A stretch of 64,000 nucleotides of DNA from Bombus terrestris (lineage: Eukaryota > Arthropoda > Insecta > Hymenoptera > Apidae), in NCBI RefSeq assembly GCF_910591885.1, contig NC_063275.1, positions 6,374,501 through 6,438,500 on the forward strand. Reading direction: 5' to 3'. Made by a program: the position numbers and the translations under genes. Below are positions 50,140 to 63,953 of this stretch, piece by piece (within the stretch, counting starts at the first letter, position 1; each line of letters begins with the position of its first letter). Below the pieces are notes generated by a model, which searched no databases, had not been told where the DNA came from, and saw only the letters and a program-made list of their open reading frames with translations.

Positions 50140-50618
50140 ACCGATCCGGCTCGCTCGCAAATTTGAAGTAAATCGCCTCCATATCGAAGGACGAACGCAG
50201 GTGGGATTGGTTTTAGGTTAGGCTATAGTTTTTCGAGCGAGCGCAGCGAGCGAGCAATGCGTATACGTGCGTCACAAACCAATTGATTAGCACGTAGGTA
50301 CACAGAAATATTTGCACCTGCCCGAGGAGCCGGAAGCTTTTATCGAATTGCTCACTGAGCAAAGTTTACATGTTATCAATTGTTTTACACAAAGAGTAAT
50401 AGTTCGGCGAAGTGCAGTGCAACGTGAGTACCAATATCGCTGAAAAAACTTGGAAATAACAGGAAATATATGTAAGGAAATATAAAGTATATGTATAACC
50501 AGGAAGTTGAAACTAAGGAAAATATATGTTAGGAACTATGAAGTATGTGTGTAGCATGAAAATTGTAATCGTTGCTTGCTCACAGCGTGCGCTCGTAAAA
50601 ATCTAGTCCAACCTCACA
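50140..50618 (+). repeat. Hybrid monomer (479 bp)
   Basis: The front is the class seen at 41585: GCGTATACG, ATTAGCACG, TTCGGCGAAGTGCAG, CTGAAAAAACTTGG, AACAGGAAATAT. The rear is the class seen at 42063: TAACCAGG, AAACTAAGGAAAA, GAACTATGAAG and a long tail. The switch lies in the invariant stretch at about 50471-50497. Joining these two neighbours of the HOR removes one monomer, as expected for an unequal crossover. Confidence 0.88.
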
Positions 50619-51566
50619 ACCGATGCGGCTCGCTCTCAAATTTGAAGTAAATCGCCTTCTTATCGAAGGTCGAACGCCAGTGGGATTGGTTTTATGTTAG
50701 GCTATAGTTTTTCGAGCGAGCGCAGCGAGCGAGCAATGCCTAAACGTGCGTCTCAATCCAATTCATTGGCACGTAGGCACATAGAAATAATTGCACCTGC
50801 CCGAAGAGCCGGAAGCTTTTATCGAATTGCTCACTGAGCAAAGTTTACATGTTATCAATAGTTTTACACAAAGAGTAATAGTTCGACGAAGTACAGTGCA
50901 ACGTGAGTACCAGTATCGCTGAGAAAACTTGGAAATAACCGGAACTAAATGTAAGGAAATATAAAGTATATGTATAACCAGGAAGTTGAAACTAATGAAA
51001 ATATATGTTAGGAATTATATAGAATGTGTGTACCATAAAATTGTAATCGTTGCTCGCTCCGCACGCTCGTAAAAAAATGGTCCAACCTCACAACCGATCC
51101 GGCTCGCTCGCAAATTTGAAGTAAATCGCCTCCATATCGAAGGACGAACGCAGGTGGGATTGGTTTTAGGTTAGGCTATAGTTTTTCGAGCGAGCGCAGC
51201 GAGCGAGCAATGCCTAAACGTGCGTCTCAATCCAATTCATTGGCACATAGGCACATAGAAATAATTGCACCTGCCCGAAGAGCCGGAAGCTTTTATCGAA
51301 TTGCTCACTGAGCAAAGTTTACATGTTATCAATAGTTTTACACAAAGAGTAATAGTTCGACGAAGTACAGTGCAACGTGAGTACCAGTATCGCTGAGAAA
51401 ACTTGGAAATAACCGGAACTAAATGTAAGGAAATATAAAGTATATGTATAACCAGGAAGTTGAAACTAATGAAAATATATGTTAGGAATTATATAGAATG
51501 TGTGTACCATAAAATTGTAATCGTTGCTCGCTCCGCACGCTCGTAAAAAAATGGTCCAACCTCACA
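50619..51566 (+). repeat. Two 474-bp monomers with GTGTACCAT tails
   Basis: Monomers at 50619 and 51093 both carry the GTGTACCATAAAATTG tail variant (about 51029 and 51503), also present at 45331 and 49602. The first has the TTCTTATCG head; the second has the CTCCATATCG head and the CATAGGCAC body. A shared tail on different heads and bodies is one of the clearest examples of segment shuffling between monomers. Confidence 0.83.
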
Positions 51567-52523
51567 ACCGATCCGGCTCGCTCGCAAATTTGAAGTAAAT
51601 CGCCTCCATATCGAAGGACGAACGCAGGTGGGATTGGTTTTAGGTTAGGCTATAGTTTTTCGAGCGAGCGCAGCGAGCGAGCAATGCGTATACGTGCGTC
51701 ACAAACCAATTGATTAGCACGTAGGTACACAGAAATATTTGCACCTGCCCGAGGAGCCGGAAGCTTTTATCGAATTGCTCACTGAGCAAAGTTTACATGT
51801 TATCAATTGTTTTACACAAAGAGTAATAGTTCGGCGAAGTGCAGTGCAACGTGAGTACCAATATCGCTGAAAAAACTTGGAAATAACAGGAAATATATGT
51901 AAGGAAATATAAAGTATATGTATGACCAGGAAGTTGAATCTAATGAAAATATATGTAAGGAATTATAAAGAATGTGTGTAGCAGAAAATTGTAATCGTTG
52001 CTTGCTCGCAGCGTGCGCTCGTAAAAATCTAGTCCAACCTCACAACCAATCCGGCACGTTCGCAAATTTGAAGTGAATTGCCTCCTTACCGAAAAACGAA
52101 CGAAAGAGGGATTGGTTTTAGGTTAGGCTATAGTTTTTGGAGCGAGCGCAGCGAGCGAGCAATGCGTAAACGTGCGTCACAAACCAATTGATTGGCACGA
52201 AGGTACATAGAAATATTTGCACCAGCCCGAGGAGCCGGAAGCTTTTATCGAATTGCACACTGAGCAAAGTTTACATGTTATCAATAGTTTTACACAAAGA
52301 GTAATAGTTCGACGAAGTAAAGTGCAACGTGAGTACCAGTATCGCTGAGAAAACTTGGAAATAACCGGAACTAAATGTAAGGAAATATAAAGTATATGTA
52401 TAACCAGGAAGTTGAAACTAAGGAAAATATATGTTAGGAACTATGAAGTATGTGTGTAGCATGAAAATTGTAATCGTTGCTTGCTCGCAGCGTGCGCTCG
52501 TAAAAATCTAGTCCAACCTCACA
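51567..52523 (+). repeat. Two monomers repeated from 41585-42541
   Basis: Monomers at 51567 (478 bp) and 52045 (479 bp) match 41585 and 42063 at an offset of 9982 (21 monomers), including GTTTTTGGAGCG (about 52135) and TTGCACACTG (about 52255). A third relative of this pair is at 57295-58251. Confidence 0.87.
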
Positions 52524-53480
52524 ACCGATGCGGCTCGCTCTCAAATTTGAAGTAAATCGCCTTCTTATCGAAGGTCGAACGCCAGTGGGATTGGTTTTAT
52601 GTTAGGCTATAGTTTTTCGAGCGAGCGCAGCGAGCGAGCAATGCCTAAACGTGCGTCTCAATCCAATTCATTGGCACGTAGGCACATAGAAATAATTGCA
52701 CCTGCCCGAAGAGCCGGAAGCTTTTATCGAATTGCTCACTGAGCAAAGTTTACATGTTATCAATAGTTTTACACAAAGAGTAATAGTTCGACGAAGTACA
52801 GTGCAACGTGAGTACCAATATCGCTGAGAAAACTTGGAAATAACAGGAAATATATGTAAGGAAATATAAAGTATATGTATGACCAGGAAGTTGAATCTAA
52901 TGAAAATATATGTTAGGAATTATAAAGAATGTGTGTAGCATAAAATTGTAATCGTTGCTTGCTCGCAGCGTGCGCTCGTAAAAATCTAGTCCAACCTCAC
53001 AACCAATCCGGCACGTTCGCAAATTTGAAGTGAATTGCCTCCTTACCGAAAAACGAGCGAAAGAGGGATTGGTTTTAGGTTAGGCTATAGTTTTTCGAGC
53101 GAGCGCAGCGAGCGAGCAATGCGTAAACGTGCGTCACAAACCAATTGATTGGCACGAAGGTACGCAGAAATATTTGCACCAGCCCGAGGAGCCGGAAGCT
53201 TTTATCGAATTGCTCACTGAGCAAAGTTTACATGTTATCAATAGTTTTACACAAAGAGTAATAGTTCGACGAAGTAAAGTGCAACGTGAGTACCAGTATC
53301 GCTGAGAAAACTTGGAAATAACCGGAACTAAATGTAAGGAAATATAAAGTATATGTATAACCAGGAAGTTGAAACTAAGGAAAATATATGTTAGGAACTA
53401 TGAAGTATGTGTGTAGCATGAAAATTGTAATCGTTGCTTGCTCGCAGCGTGCGCTCGTAAAAATCTAGTCCAACCTCACA
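52524..53480 (+). repeat. 957-bp dimer, copy 1
   Basis: The first monomer (52524, 478 bp) is a hybrid: its front is the TTCTTATCG/AATCCAATTC class and its rear, from GAGTACCAATATCG at about 52809, is the AACAGGAAATAT, TGACCAGG, GAATTATAAAG class. The second (53002, 479 bp) has the ACCAATCC head with GAGCGAAAGAGGG and GGTACGCAG. The hybrid is what changed the local unit from four monomers to two. Confidence 0.9.
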
Positions 53481-54437
53481 ACCGATGCGGCTCGCTCTCA
53501 AATTTGAAGTAAATCGCCTTCTTATCGAAGGTCGAACGCCAGTGGGATTGGTTTTATGTTAGGCTATAGTTTTTCGAGCGAGCGCAGCGAGCGAGCAATG
53601 CCTAAACGTGCGTCTCAATCCAATTCATTGGCACGTAGGCACATAGAAATAATTGCACCTGCCCGAAGAGCCGGAAGCTTTTATCGAATTGCTCACTGAG
53701 CAAAGTTTACATGTTATCAATAGTTTTACACAAAGAGTAATAGTTCGACGAAGTACAGTGCAACGTGAGTACCAATATCGCTGAGAAAACTTGGAAATAA
53801 CAGGAAATATATGTAAGGAAATATAAAGTATATGTATGACCAGGAAGTTGAATCTAATGAAAATATATGTTAGGAATTATAAAGAATGTGTGTAGCATAA
53901 AATTGTAATCGTTGCTTGCTCGCAGCGTGCGCTCGTAAAAATCTAGTCCAACCTCACAACCAATCCGGCACGTTCGCAAATTTGAAGTGAATTGCCTCCT
54001 TACCGAAAAACGAGCGAAAGAGGGATTGGTTTTAGGTTAGGCTATAGTTTTTCGAGCGAGCGCAGCGAGCGAGCAATGCGTAAACGTGCGTCACAAACCA
54101 ATTGATTGGCACGAAGGTACGCAGAAATATTTGCACCAGCCCGAGGAGCCGGAAGCTTTTATCGAATTGCTCACTGAGCAAAGTTTACATGTTATCAATA
54201 GTTTTACACAAAGAGTAATAGTTCGACGAAGTAAAGTGCAACGTGAGTACCAGTATCGCTGAGAAAACTTGGAAATAACCGGAACTAAATGTAAGGAAAT
54301 ATAAAGTATATGTATAACCAGGAAGTTGAAACTAAGGAAAATATATGTTAGGAACTATGAAGTATGTGTGTAGCATGAAAATTGTAATCGTTGCTTGCTC
54401 GCAGCGTGCGCTCGTAAAAATCTAGTCCAACCTCACA
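53481..54437 (+). repeat. 957-bp dimer, copy 2
   Basis: Exact-looking second copy of 52524-53480, including the hybrid first monomer and the GAGCGAAAG (54011) and GGTACGCAG (54119) markers at spacing 957 bp. It adjoins the long-range duplicate that begins near 54124. Confidence 0.9.
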
Positions 54438-54911
54438 ACCGATGCGGCTCGCTCTCAAATTTGAAGTAAATCGCCTTCTTATCGAAGGTCGAACGCCAGT
54501 GGGATTGGTTTTATGTTAGGCTATAGTTTTTCGAGCGAGCGCAGCGAGCGAGCAATGCCTAAACGTGCGTCTCAATCCAATTCATTGGCACGTAGGCACA
54601 TAGAAATAATTGCACCTGCCCGAAGAGCCGGAAGCTTTTATCGAATTGCTCACTGAGCAAAGTTTACATGTTATCAATAGTTTTACACAAAGAGTAATAG
54701 TTCGACGAAGTACAGTGCAACGTGAGTACCAGTATCGCTGAGAAAACTTGGAAATAACCGGAACTAAATGTAAGGAAATATAAAGTATATGTATAACCAG
54801 GAAGTTGAAACTAATGAAAATATATGTTAGGAATTATATAGAATGCGTGTAGCATAAAATTGTAATCGTTGCTCGCTCCGCACGCGCGTAAAAAAATGGT
54901 CCAACCTCACA

Positions 54912-56820
54912 ACCGATCCGGCTCGCTCGCAAATTTGAAGTAAATCGCCTCCATATCGAAGGACGAACGCAGGTGGGATTGGTTTTAGGTTAGGCTATAG
55001 TTTTTCGAGCGAGCGCAGCGAGCGAGCAATGCGTATACGTGCGTCACAAACCAATTGATTAGCACGTAGGTACACAGAAATATTTGCACCTGCCCGAGGA
55101 GCCGGAAGCTTTTATCGAATTGCTCACTGAGCAAAGTTTACATGTTATCAATTGTTTTACACAAAGAGTAATAGTTCGGCGAAGTGCAGTGCAACGTGAG
55201 TACCAATATCGCTGAAAAAACTTGGAAATAACAGGAAATATATGTAAGGAAATATAAAGTATATGTATGACCAGGAAGTTGAATCTAATGAAAATATGTG
55301 TAAGGAATTATAAAGAATGTGTGTAGCAGAAAATTGTAATCGTTGCTTGCTCGCAGCGTGCGCTCGTAAAAATCTAGTCCAACCTCACAACCAATCCGGC
55401 ACGTTCGCAAATTTGAAGTGAATTGCCTCCTTACCGAAAAACGAACGAAAGAGGGATTGGTTTTAGGTTAGGCTATAGTTTTTCGAGCGAGCGCAGCGAG
55501 CGAGCAATGCGTATACGTGCGTCACAAACCAATTGATTAGCACGTAGGTACACAGAAATATTTGCACCTGCCCGAGGAGCCGGAAGCTTTTGTCGAATTG
55601 CTCACTGAGCAAAGTTTACATGTTATCAATTGTTTTACACAAAGAGTAATAGTTCGGCGAAGTGCAGTGCAACGTGAGTACCAATATCGCTGAGAAAACT
55701 TGGAAATAACAGGAAATATATGTAAGGAAATATAAAGTATATGTATGACCAGGAAGTTGAATCTAATGAAAATATATGTTAGGAATTATAAAGAATGTGT
55801 GTAGCATAAAATTGTAATCGTTGCTTGCTCGCAGCGTGCGCTCGTAAAAATCTAGTCCAACCTCACAACCAATCCGGCACGTTCGCAAATTTGAAGTGAA
55901 TTGCCTCCTTACCGAAAAACGAACGAAAGAGGGATTGGTTTTAGGTTAGGCTATAGTTTTTCGAGCGAGCGCAGCGAGCGAGCAATGCGTAAACGTGCGT
56001 CACAAACCAATTGATTGGCACGAAGGTACATAGAAATATTTGCACCAGCCCGAGGAGCCGGAAGCTTTTATCGAATTGCTCACTGAGCAAAGTTTACATG
56101 TTATCAATAGTTTTACACAAAGAGTAATAGTTCGACCAAGTAAAGTGCAACGTGAGTACCAGTATCGCTGAGAAAACTTGGAAATAACCGGAACTAAATG
56201 TAAGGAAATATAAAGTATATGTATAACCAGGAAGTTGAAACTAAGGAAAATATATGTTAGGAACTATGAAGTATGTGTGTAGCATGAAAATTGTAATCGT
56301 TGCTTGCTCGCAGCGTGCGCTCGTAAAAATCTAGTCCAACCTCACAACCGATGCGGCTCGCTCTCAAATTTGAAGTAAATCGCCTTCTTATCGAAGGTCG
56401 AACGCCAGTGGGATTGGTTTTATGTTAGGCTATAGTTTTTCGAGCGAGCGCAGCGAGCGAGCAATGCCTAAACGTGCGTCTCAATCCAATTCATTGGCAC
56501 GTAGGCACATAGAAATAATTGCACCTGCCCGAAGAGCCGGAAGCTTTTATCGAATTGCTCACTGAGCAAAGTTTACATGTTATCAATAGTTTTACACAAA
56601 GAGTAATAGTTCGACGAAGTACAGTGCAACGTGAGTACCAGTATCGCTGAGAAAACTTGGAAATAACCGGAACTAAATGTAAGGAAATATAAAGTATATG
56701 TATAACCAGGAAGTTGAAACTAATGAAAATATATGTTAGGAATTATATAGAATGCGTGTAGCATAAAATTGTAATCGTTGCTCGCTCCGCAGGCGCGTAA
56801 AAAAATGGTCCAACCTCACA
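54912..56820 (+). repeat. 1909-bp four-monomer HOR, distal copy
   Basis: Monomers 54912, 55390, 55868 and 56347 correspond one to one to 38728-40636, with the same private variants (AAAATATGTG at about 55294, TTTTGTCG at about 55590, GACCAAGTAAAG at about 56134, CGCAGGCGCG at the tail). It is part of the long-range right copy. Confidence 0.92.
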
Positions 56821-59800
56821 ACCGATCCGGCTCGCTCGCATATTTGAAGTAAATCGCCTCCATATCGAAGGACGAACGCAGGTGGGATTGGTTTTAGGTT
56901 AGGCTATAGTTTTTCGAGCGAGCGCAGCGAGCGAGCAATGCCTAAACGTGCATCTCAAACCAATTGATTGGCACGTAGATACATAGAAATATTTGCACCA
57001 GCCCGAGGAGCCGGAAGCTTTTATCGAATTGCTCACTGAGCAAAGTTTACATGTTATCAATAGTTTTACACAAAGAGTAATAGTTCGACGAAGTACAGTG
57101 CAACGTGAGTACCAGTATCGCTGAGAAAACTTGGAAATAACCGGAACTAAATGTAAGGAAATATAAAGTATATGTATAACCAGGAAGTTGAAACTAATGA
57201 AAATATATGTTAGGAACTATGAAGTATGTGTGTAGCATAAAATTGTAATCGTTGCTCGCTCCGCACGCTCATAAAAAAATGGTCCAACCTCACAACCGAT
57301 CCGGCTCGCTCGCAAATTTGAAGTAAATCGCCTCCATATCGAAGGACGAACGCAGGTGGGATTGGTTTTAGGTTAGGCTATAGTTTTTCGAGCGAGCGCA
57401 GCGAGCGAGCAATGCGTATACGTGCGTCACAAACCAATTGATTAGCACGTAGGTACACAGAAATATTTGCACCTGCCCGAGGAGCCGGAAGCTTTTATCG
57501 AATTGCTCACTGAGCAAAGTTTACATGTTATCAATTGTTTTACACAAAGAGTAATAGTTCGGCGAAGTGCAGTGCCACGTGAGTACCAATATCGCTGAAA
57601 AAACTTGGAAATAACAGGAAATATATGTAAGGAAATATAAAGTATATGTATGACCAGGAAGTTGAATCTAATGAAAATATATGTAAGGAATTATAAAGAA
57701 TGTGTGTAGCAGAAAATTGTAATCGTTGCTTGCTCGCAGCGTGCGCTCGTAAAAATCTAGTCCAACCTCACAACCAATCCGGCACGTTCGCAAATTTGAA
57801 GTGAATTGCCTCCTTACCGAAAAACGAACGAAAGAGGGATTGGTTTTAGGTTAGGCTATAGTTTTTGGAGCGAGCGCAGCGAGCGAGCAATGCGTAAACG
57901 TGCGTCACAAACCAATTGATTGGCACGAAGGTACATAGAAATATTTGCACCAGCCCGAGGAGCCGGAAGCTTTTATCGAATTGCACACTGAGCAAAGTTT
58001 ACATGTTATCAATAGTTTTACACAAAGAGTAATAGTTCGACGAAGTAAAGTGCAACGTGAGTACCAGTATCGCTGAGAAAACTTGGAAATAACCGGAACT
58101 AAATGTAAGGAAATATAAAGTATATGTATAACCAGGAAGTTGAAACTAAGGAAAATATATGTTAGGAACTATGAAGTATGTGTGTAGCATGAAAATTGTA
58201 ATCGTTGCTTGCTCGCAGCGTGCGCTCGTAAAAATCTAGTCCAACCTCACAACCGATGCGGCTCGCTCTCAAATTTGAAGTAAATCGCCTTCTTATCGAA
58301 GGTCGAACGCCAGTGGGATTGGTTTTATGTTAGGCTATAGTTTTTCAAGCGAGCGCAGCGAGCGAGCAATGCCTAAACGTGCATCTCAATCCAATTCATT
58401 GGCACGTAGGCACATAGAAATAATTGCACCTGCCCGAAGAGCCGGAAGCTTTTATCGAATTGCTCACTGAGCAAAGTTTACATGTTATCAATAGTTTTAC
58501 ACAAAGAGTAATAGTTCGACGAAGTACAGTGCAACGTGAGTACCAGTATCGCTGAGAAAACTTGGAAATAACCGGAACTAAATGTAAGGAAATATAAAGT
58601 ATATGTATAACCAGGAAGTTGAAACTAATGAAAATATATGTTAGGAATTATATAGAATGCGTGTAGCATAAAATTGTAATCGTTGCTCGCTCCGCACGCG
58701 CGTAAAAAAATGGTCCAACCTCACAACCGATCCGGCTCGCTCGCAAATTTGAAGTAAATCGCCTCCATATCGAAGGACGAACGCAGGTGGGATTGGTTTT
58801 AGGTTAGGCTATAGTTTTTCGAGCGAGCGCAGCGAGCGAGCAATGCCTAAACGTGCACCTCAAACCAATTGATTGGCACGTAGATACATAGAAATATTTG
58901 CACCAGCCCGAGGAGCCGGAAGCTTTTATCGAATTGCTCACTGAGCAAAGTTTACATGTTATCAATAGTTTTACACAAAGAGTAATAGTTCGACGAAGTA
59001 CAGTGCCACGTGAGTACCAGTATCGCTGAGAAAACTTGGAAATAACCGGAACTAAATGTAAGGAAATATAAAGTATATGTATAACCAGGAAGTTGAAACT
59101 AATGAAAATATATGTTAGGAACTATGAAGTATGTGTGTAGCATAAAATTGTAATCGTTGCTCGCTCCGCACGCTCGTAAAAAAATGGTCCAACCTCACAA
59201 CCGATCCGGCTCGCTCGCAAATTTGAAGTAAATCGCCTCCATATCGAAGGACGAACGCAGGTGGGATTGGTTTTAGGTTAGGCTATAGTTTTTCGAGCGA
59301 GCGCAGCGAGCGAGCAATGCGTATACGTGCGTCACAAACCAATTGATTAGCACGTAGGTACACAGAAATATTTGCACCTGCCCGAGGAGCCGGAAGCTTC
59401 TATCGAATTGCTCACTGAGCAAAGTTTACATGTTATCAATTGTTTTACACAAAGGGTAATAGTTCGGCGAAGTGCAGTGCAACGTGAGTACCAATATCGC
59501 TGAGAAAACTTGGAAATAACAGGAAATATATGTAAGGAAATATAAAGTATATGTATGACCAGGAAGTTGAATCTAATGAAAATATATGTTAGGAATTATA
59601 AAGAATGTGTGTAGCATAAAACTGTAATCGTTGCTTGCTCGCAGCGTGCGCTCGTAAAAATCTAGTCCAACCTCACAACCAATCCGGCACGTTCGCAAAT
59701 TTGAAGTGAATTGCCTCCTTACCGAAAAACGAACGAAAGAGGGATTGGTTTTAGGTTAGGCTATAGGTTTTCGAGCGAGCGCAGCGAGCGAGCAATGCGT

Positions 59801-62800
59801 AAACGTGCGTCACAAACCAATTGATTGGCACGAAGGTACATAGAAATATTTGCACCAGCCCGAGGAGCCGGAAGCTTTTATCGAATTGCTCACTGAGCAA
59901 AGTTTACATGTTATCAATAGTTTTACACAAAGAGTAATAGTTCGACGAAGTAAAGTGCAACGTGAGTACCAGTATTGCTGAGAAAACTTGGAAATAACCG
60001 GAACTAAATGTAAGGAAATATAAAGTATATGTATAACCAGGAAGTTGAAACTAATGAAAATATATGTTAGGAACTATGAAGTATGTGTGTAGCATGAAAA
60101 TTGTAATCGTTGCTTGCTCGCAGCGTGCGCTCGTAAAAATCTAGTCCAACCTCACATCTGATGCGGCTCGCTCTCAAATTTGAAGTAAATCGCCTTCTTA
60201 TCGAAGGTCGAACGCCGGTGGGATTGGTTTTATGTTAGGCTATAGTTTTTCGAGCGAGCGCAGCGAGCGAGCAATGCCTAAACGTGCGTCTCAATCCAAT
60301 TCATTGGCACGTAGGCACATAGAAATAATTGCACCTGCCCGAAGAGCCGGAAGCTTTTATCGAATTGCTCACTGAGCAAAGTTTACATGTTATCAATAGT
60401 TTTACACAAAGAGTAATAGTTCGACGAAGTACAGTGCAACGTGAGTACCAGTATCGCTGAGAAAACTTGGAAATAACCGGAACTAAATGTAAGGAAATAT
60501 AAAGTATATGTATAACCAGGAAGTTGAAACTAATGAAAATATATGTTAGGAATTATATAGAATGTGTGTAGCATAAAATTGTAATCGTTGCTCGCTCCGC
60601 ACGCTCGTAAAAAAATGGTCCAACCTCACAACCGATCCGGCTCGCTCGCAAATTTGAAGTAAATCGCCTCCATATCGAAGGAAGAACGCAGGTGGGATTG
60701 GTTTAAGGTTAGGCTATAGTTTTTCGAGCGAGCGCAGCGAGCGAGCAATGCCTAAACGTGCGTCTCAATCCAATTCATTGGCACATAGGCACATAGAAAT
60801 AATTGCACCTGCCCGAAGAGCCGGAAGCTTTTATCGAATTGCTCACTGAGCAAAGTTTACATGTTATCAATAGTTTTACACAAAGAGTAATAGTTCGACG
60901 AAGTACAGTGCAACGTGAGTACCAGTATCGCTGAGAAAACTTGGAAATAACCGGAACTAAATGTAAGGAAATATAAAGTATATGTATAACCAGGAAGTTG
61001 AAACTAATGAAAATATATGTTAGGAATTATATAGAATGTGTGTACCATAAAATTGTAATCGTTGCTCGCTCCGCACGCTCGTAAAAAAATGGTCCAACCT
61101 CACAACCGATCCGGCTCGCTCGCAAATTTGAAGTAAATCGCCTCCATATCGAAGGACGAACGCAGGTGGGATTGGTTTTAGGTTAGGCTATAGTTTTTCG
61201 AGCGAGCGCAGCGAGCGAGCAATGCCTAAACGTGCGTCTCAATCCAATTCATTGGCACATAGGCACATAGAAATAATTGCACCTGCCCGAAGAGCCGGAA
61301 GCTTTTATCGAATTGCTCACTGAGCAAAGTTTACATGTTATCAATAGTTTTACACAAAGAGTAATAGTTCGACGAAGTACAGTGCAACGTGAGTACCAGT
61401 ATCGCTGAGAAAACTTGGAAATAACCGGAACTAAATGTAAGGAAATATAAAGTATATGTATAACCAGGAAGTTGAAACTAATGAAAATATATGTTAGGAA
61501 TTATATAGAATGTGTGTAGCATAAAATTGTAATCGTTGCTCGCTCCGCACGCTCGTAAAAAAATGGTCCAACCTCACAACCGATCCGGCTCGCTCGCAAA
61601 TTTGAAGTAAATCGCCTCCATATCGAAGGACGAACGCAGGTGGGATTGGTTTTAGGTTAGGCTATAGTTTTTCGAGCGAGCGCAGCGAGCGAGCAATGCC
61701 TAAACGTGCATCTCAAACCAATTGATTGGCACATAGGCACATAGAAATAATTGCACCTGCCCGAAGAGCCGGAAGCTTTTGTCGAATTGCTCACTGAGCA
61801 AAGTTTACATGTTATCAATAGTTTTACACAAAGAGTAATAGTTCGACGAAGTACAGTGCAACGTGAGTACCAGTATCGCTGAGAAAACTTGGAAATAACC
61901 GGAACTAAATGTAAGGAAATATAAAGTATATGTATAACCAGGAAGTTGAAACTAATGAAAATATATGTTAGGAATTATATAGAATGTGTGTAGCATAAAA
62001 TTGTAATCGTTGCTCGCTCCGCACGCTCGTAAAAAAATGGTCCAACCTCACAACCGATCCGGCTCGCTCGCAAATTTGAAGTAAATCGCCTCCATATCGA
62101 AGGACGAACGCAGGTGGGATTGGTTTTAGGTTAGGCTATAGTTTTTCGAGCGAGCGCAGCGAGCGAGCAATGCCTAAATGTGCGTCTCAATCCAATTCAT
62201 TGGCACATAGGCACATAGAAATAATTGCACCTGCCCGAAGAGCCGGAAGCTTTTATCGAATTGCTCACTGAGCAAAGTTTACATGTTATCAATAGTTTTA
62301 CACAAAGAGTAATAGTTCGACGAAGTACAGTGCAACGTGAGTACCAGTATCGCTGAGAAAACTTGGAAATAACCGGAACTAAATGTAAGAAAATATAAAG
62401 TATATGTATAACCAGGAAGTTGAAACTAATGAAAATATATGTTAGGAATTATATAGAATGTGTGTAGCATAAAATTGTAATCGTTGCTCGCTCCGCACGC
62501 TCGTAAAAAAATGGTCCAACCTCACAACCGATCCGGCTCGCTCGCAAATTTGAAGTAAATCGCCTCCATATCGAAGGACGAACGCAGGTGGGATTGGTTT
62601 TAGGTTAGGCTATAGTTTTTCGAGCGAGCGCAGCGAGCGAGCAATGCCTAAACGTGCATCTCAAACCAATTGATTGGCACGTAGGTACATAGAAACATCT
62701 GCAACAGCCCGAGGAGCCGGAAGCTTTTATCGAATTGCTCACTGAGCAAAGTTTACATGTTATCAATAGTTTTACACAAAGAGTAATAGTTCGACGAAGT

Positions 62801-63953
62801 ACAGTACAACGTGAGTACCAGTATCGCTGAGAAAACTTGGAAATAACCGGAACTAAATGTAAGGAAATATAAAGTATATGTATAACCAGGAAGTTGAAAC
62901 TAATGAAAATATATGTTAGGAATTATATAGAATGTGTGTAGCATAAAATTGTAATCGTTGCTCGCTCCGCACGCGCGTAAAAAAATGGTCCAACCTCACA
63001 ACCGATCCGGCTCGCTCGCAAATTTGAAGTAAATCGCCTCCATATCGAAGGACGAACGCAGGTGGGATTGGTTTTAGGTTAGGCTATAGTTTTTCGAGCG
63101 AGCGCAGCGAGCGAGCAATGCCTAAACGTGCATCTCAAACCAATTGATTGGCACGTGGATACATGGAAATATTTGCACCAGCCCGAGGAGCCGGAAGCTT
63201 TTATCGAATTGCTCACTGAGCAAAGTTTACATGTTATCAATAGTTTTACACAAAGAGTAATAGTTCGACGAAGTACAGTGCAACGTGAGTACCAGTATCG
63301 CTGAGAAGACTTGGAAATAACCGGAACTAAATGTAAGGAAATATAAAGTATATGTATAACCAGGAAGTTGAAACTAATGAAAATATATGTTAGGAATTAT
63401 ATAGAATGTTTGTAGCATAAAATTGTAATCGTTGCTCGCTCCGCACGCTCGTAAAAAAATGGTCCAACCTCACAACCGATCCGGCTCGCTCGCAAATTTG
63501 AAGTAAATCGCCTCCATATCGAAGGACGAACGCAGGTGGGATTGGTTTTAGGTTAGGCTATAGTTTTTCGAGCGAGCGCAGCGAGCGAGCAATGCGTAAA
63601 CGTGAGTCACAAACCAATTGATTAGCACGTAGGTACACAGAAATATTTGCACCTGCCCGAGGAGCCGGAAGCTTTTATCGAATTGCTCACTGAGCAAAGT
63701 TTACATGTTATCAATTGTTTTACACAAAGAGTAATAGTTCGACGAAGTACAGTGCAACGTGAGTACCAGTATCGCTGAGAAAACTTGGAACTAACCGGAA
63801 CTAAATGTAAGGAAATATAAAGTATATGTATAACCAGGAAGTTGAAACTAATGAAAATATATGTTAGGAACTATGAAGTATGTGTGTAGCATGAAAATTG
63901 TAATCGTTGCTTGCTCGCAGCGTGCGCTCGTAAAAATCTAGTCCAACCTCACA

